Assembly: GCA_949128115.1 (NCBI GenBank)
Contig: OX421966.1
Location: forward strand, 33,745,042-33,809,041
Reading direction: 5' to 3'
From: Anaspis maculata
Lineage: Eukaryota > Arthropoda > Insecta > Coleoptera > Scraptiidae
Length of the DNA stretch: 64,000 bases
Positions within the stretch are counted from its first letter, which is position 1. Each line of letters starts with the position of its first letter. Shown here one piece after another: positions 1 through 10,846 of the stretch. The notes beneath the pieces were generated by a model. That model saw nothing but the letters and a program-made list of their open reading frames with translations. It was not told where the DNA came from and searched no databases. Both the position numbers and the translations under genes were made by a program.

Positions 1-386
1 AGAAAATTCCATGACACTTTCCATCCCCTACATCCGTGAACAGGGGAAGGGGAAAGGGGCAAATTTTTTAACCTCTTCGATTTAGAGCAGCCTTTTTTTG
101 TTTGATAGGGAAACTTGCGGAGAGAAAATCTCCTAAGTATATGCCTTGCACAAATTCCCCAGCAACCCCCACCTCACTCCACTCTTCCAAAAACCACCCC
201 CTTTTTCCAAGTAGCTCCGATCTAAACCGGCATTTTTCGGTTGGATAAGAGAATTCGCGGGGACAAGAAAATTCCATGACATTTAATCCCTCACATCCTT
301 GAAACCGGGGAAGAGGGGAGGGGCAAATTTTTAAACTCCTTGATTTAGAGAGGCCTTTTTATGTTTGATAGGGAATCTCGCGGAGA
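1..386. repeat. Satellite-like monomers of about 130 bp (3 copies)
   Basis: Three diverged monomers (about 1-125, 126-263, 264-386) each end in a block like TTTGATAGGGAA followed by GCGG. Copies 1 and 3 also share AAAATTCCATGACA near their start and GGGGCAAATTTTT in the middle. The monomer length and G-rich runs resemble the array at 2.2-5.2 kb, but I could not align the two arrays convincingly. Confidence 0.6.
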
Positions 387-1458
387 TATAATATCTATCC
401 TAATGCTAATATTAAACAATATGGTGTCGTATTTGAAAATCAAATGTTGATGGCTCTTCCGATTATTTCCGGAAGATCGAATGGAAAGAAGTGTGTATAA
501 GTATTACTCTATTTTTGTTTTAAATGGTAATAATTAAGTATTGTTGCTTTGGCTCAAATTCAAGTTTCTGTACTATCCCTTTCTTCCATGTAGGTACATA
601 CATATCTTTATAAACTGCTCAAAAGTGAATAGGGGTAATGAAAATTTCCGCATTTTGTAAAATGGGAATATCTCGAACAAAAATTCTCCGATTTCAAAAA
701 GGAAGACAACGCCAGATAAAGCCTACTTCGGCTACGTGATGATGTAAAGGATAGTTTCATAATTGAAAATGTACATGATATACAGTGCGCCAAAAGGAAG
801 AGGGTCAAAAGGGTAAATTGTCAACGTTGTGTCACTTTTCTAAAAAAAATTGTAGATTATTTATAATATCGTTTTTTGAAAGGTAGCAATAATATCCCGA
901 AATGGTTTTTTAATTTTCAAATATTTCTTTCTTTTCAAAGGCTATGTGATTTTTTCAAAAATTAACATTTTTTTATTGCAATTCTCTTATTGGCCATATT
1001 ATTGACGTAAATTTGGCAGATATGCATAAACTCACTTTGATACACCTTCCCACGAAAAAATTCACCCCAACGACCCCCAAGGGGGCTGCCACCCGGTGGA
1101 CGCCAGCATTCGCTTTTGGAATGGGTTGAAATGAAGCATGCTGTGGCGGATACGATGCGTTTACCAATTCGGGGATCTTGACGTAACATCAGTAACTTCA
1201 TGTCACATCGTAATTACCATGGTTACGATATCACCCCCCTTCTGGTCATTTTTGTACAGGGTTATCAATTCCGAAAGTTGAAAATCGATAATTCGAGAAC
1301 GAATGCGCGTAGAGTTGAACTTTTTTTTAAATTTTATTGGAAATATTGGCGCATTTTTTGACATGTTGGAAATATTATTTAAGATATCCTCCTAAACTAC
1401 GGGTAGGATAATTTGTCGTGTTTGATGTTTTACGTAAATGTTTCACCAATGTCATTGG
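387..1458. other. Non-coding interval, nothing recognised
   Basis: AT-rich sequence with no ORF that reads like a protein family and no clear repeat. Short open frames on the minus strand around 970-1200 lack recognisable motifs. Confidence 0.5.
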
Positions 1459-2105
1459 CAACATAAGCATACACTCATGGCATACACTGTCATTTTCAAA
1501 ATATTATTCAAAGTAAAAGGAGTCATTTGAGTTTAATACAATATTTGTTTATCAATAGCAGAGCATAAAACATAACCATGGACATATGGACACCCTGTGA
1601 AATTAACGTAATGGAGTATTATACTAGAATGTTTTTTTGTCGAAATGGAAACTACATCGAAAAATAATTGACCCGTATTTTTTTATTCGGTCGAAAATCG
1701 AATCGTTTGGGCGTAATCGATAAAAGAAGATCAACTACTTGTGACTGCCTTTGTAAATGACGTCAGAACTAGTAAGAATTTAAGAGTTTCGTTTATTTAT
1801 TGCGGCCAAACGATTCCATTTCTGGCTAAACAAAAAAATATGGGTCAGTTATTTTCCAATGTAGTTTCTGTTCCCATCGAAAACAAAATATTTTTTTCAA
1901 AATATAATACTCTATTGTAAACTCGGCATTTCCTAATCACATTTTCACCAATTTCGTTGTGACGGTTTATTTAAATATAATTACTATACAGGTTGTGGGT
2001 TACATGTTTTGTACTCTGATATTGATAAAATATATTGTATGACGCTCAAAAATGACTCTTTTATTTTTAACCTAATTTTGAAAATGACAGTGTATGCTTA
2101 TGTTG
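1459..2105. mobile_element. Fold-back (palindromic) element, about 650 bp
   Basis: The left half reads CATACACTGTCATTTTCAAAA near 1479, and the reverse complement of the right end (near 2100) starts with the same string. The arms, about 310 bp each, stay alignable to a centre near 1775: blocks such as GAAACTACAT, TTGACCC/CTGACCC and GAATCGTTTGG recur in inverted order. There is no ORF. This is the structure of a fold-back or palindromic MITE; no target duplication could be resolved. Confidence 0.7.
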
Positions 2106-2224
2106 ACACTGAGATTCACTAATCAGGCTTTATTTAAAATGTTTTAGATTTTTTCATGGGGTCCCCTTTGCCCTCTAAAATCTCGAGTCCTAAGGGAACA
2201 TTTTTTAGGTGCTGCGGGTCAAAA

Positions 2225-5200
2225 CTTTCTAATGGGTGTGGACAACAACTGTGCAAAATGACTTGCTTGCTTGTATCATCAAATGCCACTTTTTTTTTGC
2301 GTACCGCAGGCACCTAATTCTAGTTGAAGTTTTAAAGTTGAGGTGGGTGAGGGCAAAAGGGGGGTAATAAGAAATATTCATAATATTTTCCTCAACAAAA
2401 AAGATAATAATTTTGTTCAATTTGATGTAAGTACCACAAAGTAATGCCCGTTCACGTTGCAAATTCAGCACAAGAAATTTTTTAATCAAAAATAAAGTGA
2501 AAAGCTGGAAAGGTATACGGCTGATGGGCCCTGATAGATTTGCGCCAAAACTTTGCAGGTCCCATCAGCCGTAGCCGTAGCCCTCTAACTTATCACTTTG
2601 TTTTTGATTCCAAAAGTTCTAGTGCTGAATTTGCAACGTGAAGAACAGCATATTATAGATGTTTCTACTTGAAATTGTAAAATAGAGGTCGGTGGGGGCA
2701 AAAGGGGAAAATTGAAAATTTTTAGAATATTTTTCTCAGTACAATTCTCTTCTGATGTATCACAAGGTAGGTGGTTTCATTTGAAATTTTAAAGTAAAAG
2801 GGTGGGTAGGGACCAAAGGGGATGATTGATAATTTTTATATTTTTCTTGGAAAAAGAATTCAATCCTCTCTAATCTGGTGAAACAAAAAGTACGTGTCAG
2901 TTATCATTTTTAGTTGGAACTTAAAAGAGTGGATAGAGCAAAAGGGGGGTTGATTAAAAAAAATTATAATATTTTTCTCACAAAGAAAATTTGATGTTTT
3001 CAATTTGATTTATCACAAAGTAAATTATCCTACATGAGTTTTTAAAGTAAGGGTGGGTGAAGACGAGAAGGGGTGATTAATATTTTTTATATTCTTCTCA
3101 GAAAGAGAATTCAATTCTCTTCAATCGGATGAACCGAGAAGTACGTGGTTTCATTTGAAAGCTAAGGGTGTTTGAATATTTTTTTCACAAAGAGAATTTG
3201 ATGTTTTCAATTTGATGTACCACAAAGTAGATGAGCCTACATGAATTTTTTCAAGTGGGTGTGGGGGGGGGGGGACAACAGGATGTGATAAATAAGTTTT
3301 ATATTTTTTTCAGAAAGAATTCAATTCTCTTCAATCTGGTGAACCATGCCAAAGTACGTGGTTCCATTTGAAATTTGGAAATCAAGGGTGGGTGGGGCAA
3401 AAGAGGGGTTAATAGAAAAAAAATGTTTTTCTCACAAAGAGAATATGATTTTTTCTGATTGATGTATCACAAAGTTCATTATTCTACATGAAATATTGAA
3501 GTGGGTGGGTGGGGACGAAAGAGAGTGATTATAAATTCTTATATTTTCATCAGAAAAAGAACTCAATCCTCTTCAATCTAGTGAACCGAAAGTACGTGGT
3601 TCCATTTGAAATTTAGAAGTTGAGTGTGGGTGGGCCAAAAAGGGGGTTGATCAAAAAAATTCATGATATTTTTCCCACAAATAAAATTTGATGTCTTCAA
3701 TTTGATGTATCACGAAGTAGATTACTCTACATGAAATTTTAAATTAAGGGTGGGTGGGGACAGAAGGGGGTTATTACTAATTTTTATAATTTTTTCAGAA
3801 AGAGAGTTCAACCTGGGGAACCAAAAAGCACGTGATACCATTTGATATTTAGAATGTAAGGGTAGATGGGGCAAAAGGGGGGTTGATCAAAAAAATTTAT
3901 AATATTTTTCTCATAAAGAGAATTTGATGTTTTCAATTTGCAATTTTCAGTTTTTTTCAATATACATGAAGTTTTTTAAGTAGGGGTGGGTGGGGACGAC
4001 AGGGGGTGATTGATAATTTTTATATTTTTCTCAGAAAGAGAATTCAAGACTCTTTAATCTGGTTAATCAGAAGTACGTGGTGCCATTTGAAATTTGGAAG
4101 TTAAGGGTGGGTGGGACAAAAGGGGGGTTGAACAAAAAAAATTATAATATATTTCTCACAAAGAGAATTTGATGTCTTCAATTTGATGTATCACGAAATA
4201 GATTATTCTACATGAAATTTTAAATTAGGGGGGGGTGGGGGCAAAAGGGGGTTATTAATAATTTTTATAATTTTCTCAGAAAGAGAGTTCAACCTGGGGA
4301 ACCAAAAAGCACGTGATACCATTTGATATTTTGAATGTAAGGGTAGATGGGGCAAAAGGGGGGTTGATCAAAAAAATTTATAATATTTTTCTCACAAGGA
4401 GAATTTGATGTTTTCAATTTGATGTACCACAAAGTAGTTCAATATACATGAAGTTTTTTAAGTAGGGGTGGGTGGGGACGACAGGGGGTGATTTATAATT
4501 TTTATATTTTTCTCAGAAAGGGAATTCAAGACTTTTCAATCGGGTTAATCAGAAGTACGTGGTGCCATTTCAAATTTGGAAGTTAAGAGTGGGTGGGACA
4601 AAAGGGGGGTTGAACAAAAAAAATTATAATATTTTTCTCACAAAGAGAATTTGATGTATTTAATTTGATGTATCACGAAATAGATTATTCTACATGAAAT
4701 TTTAAATCAGGGGGGCAAAAGGGGGTTATTACAAATTTTTATAATTTTCTCAGAAAGAGTGTTCAACCTGGGGAACCAAAAAGCACGTGATACCATTTGA
4801 TATTTTGAATGTAAGGGTAGATGGGGCAAAAGGGGGGTTGATCAAAAAAATTTATAATATTTTTCTCACAAAGAGAATTTGATGTTTTCAATTTGATGTA
4901 CCACAAAGTAGATTAATATACATGAAATTTTATAAGTAGGGGTAGGGTGGGGACAACAGGGGGTGATTGATGATTTTTATATTTTTCTCAGAAAGAGAAT
5001 TCAAGACTCTTCAATCTGGTTAATCAGAAGTACGTGGTGCCATTTGAAATTTGGAACTTAAGGGTGGGTGGGGAGGGGGGTTGAACAAAAAAAAATTATA
5101 ATATTTTTCTCACAAAGAGAATTTGATGTCTTCAATTTGACGTACTCAAAGCAGGTGATTATATTTGTCATTTTGAGAGGGGGTGAGTGGAGTCGAAGGG

Positions 5201-5230
5201 GGTGAGTGGGGACAAAGGGGGTACGTTTGG
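2225..5230. repeat. Satellite array with about 120-bp monomers and a 480-bp higher-order unit
   Basis: Tandem monomers of about 115-130 bp each carry a core TTATAATATTTTTCTCA, then GAATTTGATGT or GAATTCAA, then an ACATGAAATTTT or ACGTGGTNCCATTTG block, ending in a G-rich GGGTGGGTGGGG(A)CAAAAGGGGG run. From about 3811 the monomers are organised as four-monomer higher-order repeats: the marker ACCTGGGGAACCAAAAAGCA occurs near 3811, 4292 and 4766, about 475-480 bp apart. Copies before 3800 are more diverged. A MITE interrupts the array at 2451-2645. Reverse-oriented monomers recur at 7140-7655. Confidence 0.85.
2451..2645. mobile_element. Palindromic MITE, family M1, copy 1 (inside satellite)
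   Basis: About 195 bp whose two halves are inverted repeats: TTCACGTTGCAAATTCAGCA at the left and its reverse complement at the right. Internal AAAAATAAAGTGA..AGCTGG and a loop containing CTGATAGATTTGCGCC match copies at 21023-21239 and 27446-27640. It interrupts the satellite, so it inserted after array expansion at this edge. Non-coding. Confidence 0.8.
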
Positions 5231-5570
5231 AAATATCTTTTTATGCTCAGGTTGGTGATTTTAAAAAATCTGAATTTTCTACGACTTTTTGCTGGTGGGT
5301 GCCACAAAAGTACACTGATGCATTATGTGTGTGTGCAGATTGCGAAAGAACAACCAACACCATTGAATATATTCTTGGTTTAGTACTAGTGTGTGAACTC
5401 AAGGGGGCGCTTCAGCACAGGAGGTCACAAATGGGTGTCATACCCAAACTTGCACAAAGCACTTCTAATTACTTGTGGCAACCTGATGAATTCACTTATA
5501 CACCACTAAGTTTTGAAGATCCGAGGATTTCCTTCATATGCAAAGTCAATATGCTTCTATAAAAGCTGTT
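5231..5570 (+). other. Unassigned open frame, possibly a LINE C-terminal remnant
   Basis: An open frame (5206-5562) runs from the satellite edge into a segment with CVCADC, then TIEYIL about ten residues later. That pattern is reminiscent of the C-terminal Cys/His region of non-LTR retrotransposon ORF2 (compare the motif at 61.9 kb). No other domain is visible and the start lies in satellite DNA, so this is not a normal gene. It could be chance. Confidence 0.25.
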
Positions 5571-5713
5571 CTATAAGTTCTAGCCTTAAGCGGTGATTAT
5601 TTTTGAGACAGTGAAGGTTTTTGCTGTGGCAACCGTGTGTAAGACGCCACAACTAGAGCGGACGCCACAGCATAGGTCGTTGCACGCACAAGTCGCCACA
5701 GTTAATGGGGTAC

Positions 5714-5746
5714 AAACACACACACACACACACACACATACACACA

Positions 5747-5814
<68 letters not shown>
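5714..5814. repeat. (CA)n microsatellite
   Basis: About 100 bp of almost pure CA dinucleotides with two interruptions (TACA, CCCA). It creates several spurious poly-TH or poly-CV open frames on both strands, which should not be annotated as proteins. Confidence 0.97.
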
Positions 5815-5816
<2 letters not shown>

Positions 5817-6439
5817 CAGACATCATTCTGAAAATGGTCTTAATCGTCTTGGAGGACCTTAAAACGGATATATCCGGTGAAATCTCAAAACTTTTTTTCT
5901 GCACGATTACAATACTTTCCCTCCGTGTTCGTGGGTGGGCCGGGAAAGTAAAATGTAGTGGCGTTTTTGAAAGAAAATGAATTTCTGAGATTTATGAGTC
6001 ACCCTGTATGTTGAAGTATATATTATACAAGTTTTGTAAGACGTCGTATTGTCACAAGACTGGTTGGACGACAAGTTTGCGAGGAGCGCTCCAAAGGAAG
6101 GAGTGATAATACGTCTTAATAAACGAGTGTAAGATACTATTTTTACTATTTTACCCCAAGGAGATTAGAACCTGGTTCAATACTTGCGAAAAAAAGCCTA
6201 CAAGTTTATCTACTCGAACACAAGCTTGCCTTTGTGAACAAGATCAAAAAACACTATGGCTTAAGAAGACTCAGGGGGCTGCATGACTCGAACGTGGAGG
6301 AAATGGGGTTCTGTGGTTTTTTTTTGCTGGGAGAAGAAGAATACTTTTTACGCACGCCCCGGCTAGAATGACACCAGGGAAGTGTGGGACTCGCCGAGTC
6401 TTCGCAACCCTACCCGGTAAACTCCTCCTCAAACCTTAG
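5815..6439. other. Non-coding interval
   Basis: No supported gene. A CACCCTGTA string near 6000 resembles the end of mariner-type MITEs, but I found no inverted partner. Confidence 0.4.
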
Positions 6440-7131
6440 GACGCTCTCTAGACGGAACTGTTCAACATTTATCTTTGGTTCTCCACTTGATCGTAGAAAT
6501 CGGTACGATACCGGCTGAGAAACATCACCGCCGACTTACCCTGACTTCAAAATTATCGGTGTCCAGTCAAGGATCCAACTCCTCCAATATGTTCTTTATC
6601 ATATCAACGCAACCTTCGAAAGTTTTATTTACGGAGTAAAAACAAAAATTATCGGCGAATTGAATACACTTTGTCTCATCATCGCCTAACAAATGTGCAA
6701 CTGTAATGTACAAGTTAGAAAAAAAAGGACTGAATTTTGAACCTTGTGGTAGGCCTTGGCTGACGGCCCGCTAGTCGAGTGGACTGCGTATTCGCTCGAC
6801 AAGCTGAGCTCCCGGGTTCGATTCCCGGGCAGCAGGTCTGGGTGTGTGAGCGGATTTTTTCACATGTTGTTTTCACAAGATTTCAATAAATATGCAGCAA
6901 CTCCTATGGCATAAGAAATGCCGAGAAGGAGAAAAACAAATTTTTTTTTTGGTAGGCCTTGGCTGAGACTTCTAGGTCCGTATAGAATTGGTTGAGATGG
7001 TCTCTTACATACCGGGTGATCATTTGAAAACTATCCACCTGCAATAACTCCCGATTCCTAGTCAACATTTCTTCGAGCAAAAACAGGTCGATTTTTATAT
7101 CGAGGGGGACGTCTAAAACATACATTGGCAA
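6440..7131 (-). pseudogene. LINE reverse transcriptase fragment (interrupted by SINE)
   Basis: Reading on the minus strand from 7131, an open segment with a DVPLDIK..LFLLEEML stretch leads into an RT palm motif GLPQGSKFSPFF (about 6755-6720) and then QFADN (about 6655), the degraded equivalent of the FADD catalytic box. GLPQGS and F/YADD are hallmarks of non-LTR reverse transcriptases, which copy element RNA at a nicked target. The frame changes near the SINE insertion and stops accumulate after the ADN box, so it is dead. The D-to-N change in the catalytic box would itself inactivate the enzyme. It lies downstream of endonuclease and ORF1-like pieces (7.66-11.35 kb) on the same strand, consistent with one broken element. 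Confidence 0.8.
6764..6950 (+). mobile_element. tRNA-derived SINE with 16-bp target duplication
   Basis: A 187-bp element with a tRNA-like head: an A-box-like TAGTCGAGTGGAC and a perfect B box GGTTCGATTCCC (about 6814), the internal RNA polymerase III promoter. A unique body follows, then ACTCCTATGGCATAAGAAATG and a T-rich 3' end. It is flanked by exact 16-bp direct repeats GGTAGGCCTTGGCTGA (6748-6763 and 6951-6966), duplicated from the LINE RT motif it landed in. A related tail occurs at 39530-39705. Mobilised in trans by a LINE, as for SINEs in general. Confidence 0.93.
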
Positions 7132-7139
7132 ATTTCCAT

Positions 7140-7655
7140 CTTCAGCCCCCTCGCCCCCACCCTTCCCAAAAATAAAATTTCAAATAACACTACCTTCATT
7201 GCGATACATCAAATTGAAGAAAATTGAATTCCCGTTTTGAAAAAAATATTTAAATTTTTTTTAACTCTACCCCCTTCTCCCTAAAAATTATCTGAGTGTC
7301 CCATTCAATATTCTGGACCCTTCAAATCTCTTTAGTTTAGTCAGCATCATCCTGAATAGCCTCAAAAAAGAGAATTTCCGGTGGAAAAAGTGCCTCCCAA
7401 ATTGACCCCATTGTCCCCCCCCCTCAACTCTAAAATTTGACAAAATACCACCCACTTTGTGATACATCAGATTGAAGGAAATTAAATTATCTTTCTAAAA
7501 ACAATTGTTTTGAAATTTTTAACCCCTCTCCCATTTAACTGGACATTTGGAGTATTTTAGTAGGAAAACGGGGGTTTTGAAAATTTCGAAAAAATTGTGT
7601 TCAGGGGGAGAATTCAATTCCCTTTAATTTGATGTATCACAAAGTAGGTATTGTC
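7140..7655. repeat. Satellite-related monomers between LINE domains
   Basis: Monomers like those at 2.2-5.2 kb. About 7140-7550 is in reverse orientation (CCCCCACCC..., TTTGTGATACATCAGATTGAAG), while about 7600-7700 is forward (GAATTCAATTCCCTTTAATTTGATGTATCACAAAG). They sit between the LINE endonuclease and RT fragments, so satellite units have either been inserted into the element or exchanged with it. Confidence 0.65.
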
Positions 7656-7658
7656 ATT

Positions 7659-7935
7659 TTAGATTTTAAAGGTGAGGAGGGGGAAGCGAAGGGGTGAAAT
7701 TGGATGGCATTGTCGACCTATTATTCTCATTCGCCAAAAAAAATCGATTAGAGTATTTTCAACCACCTTCCAGTCAGCCGTACTCTCAACCCATTTCCGG
7801 TAGGGAAGGAATTTTTCTACATCAAACGATTTGATCAAAGTTGTTAGAATAGTAGGATAATGATCCGAACCTAAAGGATCGAAATCCACTTCCCAGGTTG
7901 TTTTTGTGATCAGCGACCTGGAAACAAAGCAACAC
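7659..7935 (-). pseudogene. LINE AP-endonuclease C-terminal fragment
   Basis: The minus strand reads ITKTTWEVDFDPLGSDHYP then TILTT. The (G)SDHYP motif is the conserved C-terminal catalytic signature of the APE-type endonuclease of non-LTR retrotransposons, where the D and H act in DNA nicking. The frame runs about 75 codons past it, then enters satellite. No full domain is present. Same strand and order as the RT (6.4-7.1 kb) and ORF1-like pieces. Confidence 0.8.
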
Positions 7936-8126
7936 GTGCTGGAATACGCTAGAAAAAAAATTGACGGTAAAAAATTGAAACAGTGAATCTCTTCAGAATA
8001 TTTCGCTCCTGTCTTTCTTAACGTCGATACGGATACTCTGAGGAAGAATCTTGCCCAAAGTTCTAGATTAGACCTAGATAGACTACCTGTCTGTTCAGAT
8101 GCAATCTTCTTTATGTTCTAATTATT

Positions 8127-8957
8127 TTATTTTCTGTGCAAGTTTTGGCATTGGGTCTCTGGAATGATACCGTCCTGTACAATCTCAATTTCGCTTCGTA
8201 GCTTGAGTATTTCTCCTTTTTGCCGTTCTCCTTCCGTTTTGAGCGTCACTGTTTCTTTTCGGGAGAGTCCATCTCTTCTTTTTTGGTTCGAGCTGCCTGT
8301 GGTAGCGCACGTTTTTCTTCTGTACGTTTCATTATGTTCTAGCTTCCTTCTGACTTCGATCGTGCTCTGTTTCGAGCTTTGTGTAGTTTTCTTCAAGTTG
8401 TCTCTGCTCTTTCGACACTTTTCAAACTTGTCCTTTGATTTTCGCTGTTTCAATTTTCAAACAAAGTTTCAATTTTCCTGAGGACATCATTGTTCGTTTT
8501 GCAAAAAATCGCTAGCTGCTCTGTATGGTTTGTTCAGGTCGTCCATAGCCGCCATTCATTTTGTTTTCCAGTTTTCTACCGGAGGGCGTGTCCATTTCGG
8601 TTGTGGAGGGCTTTTTTTAGAAAACTGAGGATGCTATTGCAAGGAGTTTTATTGATTATGTCGGCCTTGTTCTTTGACGCAGCAGTGGTCAAGTGGTCAA
8701 GTCCACGCTGGTGATGTCGATCGTGGGCAGATTGTATGTAGCCTCTTCTCTAGTCGGGGAGTGAAAGACACTTCGACTCATTTGGAAGGGATCCATTTCA
8801 AAAAATTGTGAATCTTGAGGGTGTACATGCTCTGTGCCGTGGTCGTCTCGTCTGAGGTTCCAGTTGATTAACTTGAGACAAGGGCCTGGTTTCCCACCTC
8901 TTGTCTTGGGCTGTCGCTGGGTGACCGTCGAGAGGAGCCCACTCTCATCCTTGAAGG
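8127..8957 (-). pseudogene. LINE ORF1-like, downstream part
   Basis: Two minus-strand open segments. The one ending near 8700 is reached from the transposon edge at 8957 and contains LSTVTQRQPKTRGG. The second (8453-8127) is a 108-residue highly charged stretch rich in K, R, E and Q, plausibly coiled-coil. Low-complexity charged proteins upstream of an endonuclease are typical of LINE ORF1, an RNA-binding chaperone. Assignment rests on position and strand rather than a diagnostic domain. The frame continues into 11120-11345 if the DNA transposon at 8966-11111 is removed. Confidence 0.45.
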
Positions 8958-8965
8958 GTACTGGG

Positions 8966-9221
8966 AAGGGTGAGCCGAAAAATATTTTTTTTTTAAATCG
9001 AATGCGGCCTGCGCTGAAAAGTTGTAACTAGGGTTCTTGAAAACTCTCAACCAAAAAAAAAAAATATTAAAAAATATCCAGCCGGGCCCCCGGGGGTCCA
9101 AACTATTTTTCTTCTATTTCCCAAAAATTAACTCGGGCTAGTTATGAACAGAATGTTTATTAGTTTTTGAACAAGAATATAAAAAGTTATCAAAAAATTT
9201 TAATTTTTAGCCGGGCCCCGC
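8966..9221. repeat. Left terminal inverted repeat of the 2.15-kb element
   Basis: About 256 bp, alignable by eye along nearly its whole length to the reverse complement of 10847-11111, with small indels in A/T runs. The innermost 14 bp TTTAGCCGGGCCCC is perfect. Confidence 0.85.
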
Positions 9222-9242
9222 TGCTATATAAAGAAAAATTTT

Positions 9243-10565
9243 GATGAAAATGACAGCTCATTAGCGTGTAGAAGACATACACTCCACTTGAGTTGTTTGT
9301 TCAATTTGGTTTCTAGCAGACGAATTACACCACCTTTCCCACTGGTTTTAACGTTAGTTCCAACACATCCTATAACCATAAGTTTCGGTAAGTCCACACC
9401 TTGACTTTCTATAAAGCCTATAATTCCTTCAGTGATATCTGTCGCTCGTGATTGCGAGAAAGCTACATGCCCGAAAAAGAAACTTCCCGGTTCTTCTATT
9501 GGAGCGATGTGTTCTTCAGTTTTGATTATTCGGCGACCATTCTCCTAAAACATTGTTTGATCTTTTCTTCCATCAAAATATAGGCCTCTAATCAAAACGT
9601 TTTCATTCATCTTAGCTTCTTGAAGCTGACGTCTGTTTTTGCTTTCTCTTCGAATCTAATTTTTGTTCACAACCATTGCTGGATCAACTTTTGAAATCAA
9701 GTTCAGGTCTTCTAAAGCAGCATTTGCAATTTTCACTACAGAACGATTAGACACACCAGTTAAATCTGCAACTTTTGCAGTTTGTGTCAGTGAAAGACTC
9801 ATTTGAGTTTTACGTTTTTGTTGGTTTAGTTTTGATGCCTTTTCATTTTCAAGTGGGCAAAACCATATGAAATTTGTATCGTTTGCTACTGTAGCCGTTG
9901 AAGTATCAACATCACTTTCAGTACTTTCGCTCTCATCAAGTGTGATGTCTTTACTGGGAATGTTGTCATCACAGAGTCGACCGCATGGAACCGGCTTGCG
10001 GCTCTTCAAAAGTCACGTTCATATTATCAACAAAGTTCCGTTGAAAGTCCTTAACTTCTCTGTCAGTTTTCTTCTTTAGTTCAACCGACACTTTCCTATC
10101 TAGATTACCAATCGCCATTTTTCTTTCACCTCTTTGATCTTCTGTGATTCTCCATTCTATTCCCGATATCTTCTTTGTCTTCTCACAGTTGCACGATAGT
10201 TTATTCAAACATTTGCTGGAACAGATATCAAACAATCGCTGTGCTTCATGTTTAAATGCCTTGAATTTTCTCGCTAGGACGGTGGTCTTTCTACTTTTTA
10301 TAGCCTTAATAGCAGCTTGATATTTGTTGTTGTAGTGCACGATCTTGTCGATTATTCTTTCGCGGGATACAATTGGAAGAGAGCCCTGTTCCAGATATCC
10401 TCCAATTTTTGAGCAACTACACTAACAACTGCTCTTGCTTCTGATGGCTGTTTGCTGCCTTCCTCTTTTAGTTTGAAGCGAAAACTTTGGAAACATCATA
10501 TCACATCCTCGTATGTTGGCAGCACATTAGTTTTTTTCGGGTGAAATGTCTTTTTCAGTGTTCCG
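9243..10565 (-). pseudogene. Decayed helix-turn-helix protein of an uncharacterised, mobile-like family
   Basis: Reading down from 10565, an N-terminal LPTYEDVI segment and an EEGSKQPSEARAVVS segment precede a Cys cluster (CSSKCLNKLSCNC, about 10230-10190) and WRITEDQRGERKMAIG. Next come an acidic linker, a helix-turn-helix candidate (KVADLTGVSNRSVVKIAN, about 9770-9715), GLYFDGRKDQT, and GCVGTNV..GGVIRLLE ending in CLLHANEL. Defects are stops near 10527, 9657 and 9552, frame changes near 10385 and 10000, and an abrupt end at the left TIR. From memory this order recalls a repetitive family in hemipteran genomes that usually continues past this point. The HTH plus an acidic-residue-bearing C-terminal part fits a DNA-binding recombinase or transposase, but that function is inference. 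It is the only gene inside the element. Confidence 0.6.
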
Positions 10566-10846
10566 AACCAGTGGCGTAACTAGAAGTGTCCAATGGGGGG
10601 GGTCACGACTGAAAAATATGCGAATATGCAAACAAAACGAATAATAAAGCGTCGCATTAAAAAAATTTCAGGGAATTCGATGGCCAATGGGGGGGGGGTT
10701 GACCCCGAAACCCCAAGTTGGCTTTTCACGCACGATCACATACGGTCATACGGACGCAAGTACATACTTACAAAAAGTAAATGATTTTACTGCTCACTGA
10801 TGAGTGTTGAAGTGCTCAAATGCTGCGTTAAAATAATTTTATATTA

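Noticed and set aside
2229..2489. 86-codon minus-strand open frame
   Set aside because: It lies in satellite and MITE DNA; no protein-like motif.
5586..5980. Four overlapping open frames of 75-91 codons across the CA repeat
   Set aside because: They are poly-Thr/His or poly-Cys/Val artefacts of the dinucleotide repeat.
6764..6850. Functional tRNA gene
   Set aside because: A B box is present but the acceptor stem does not pair, and the unit has a SINE body, tail and target duplication.
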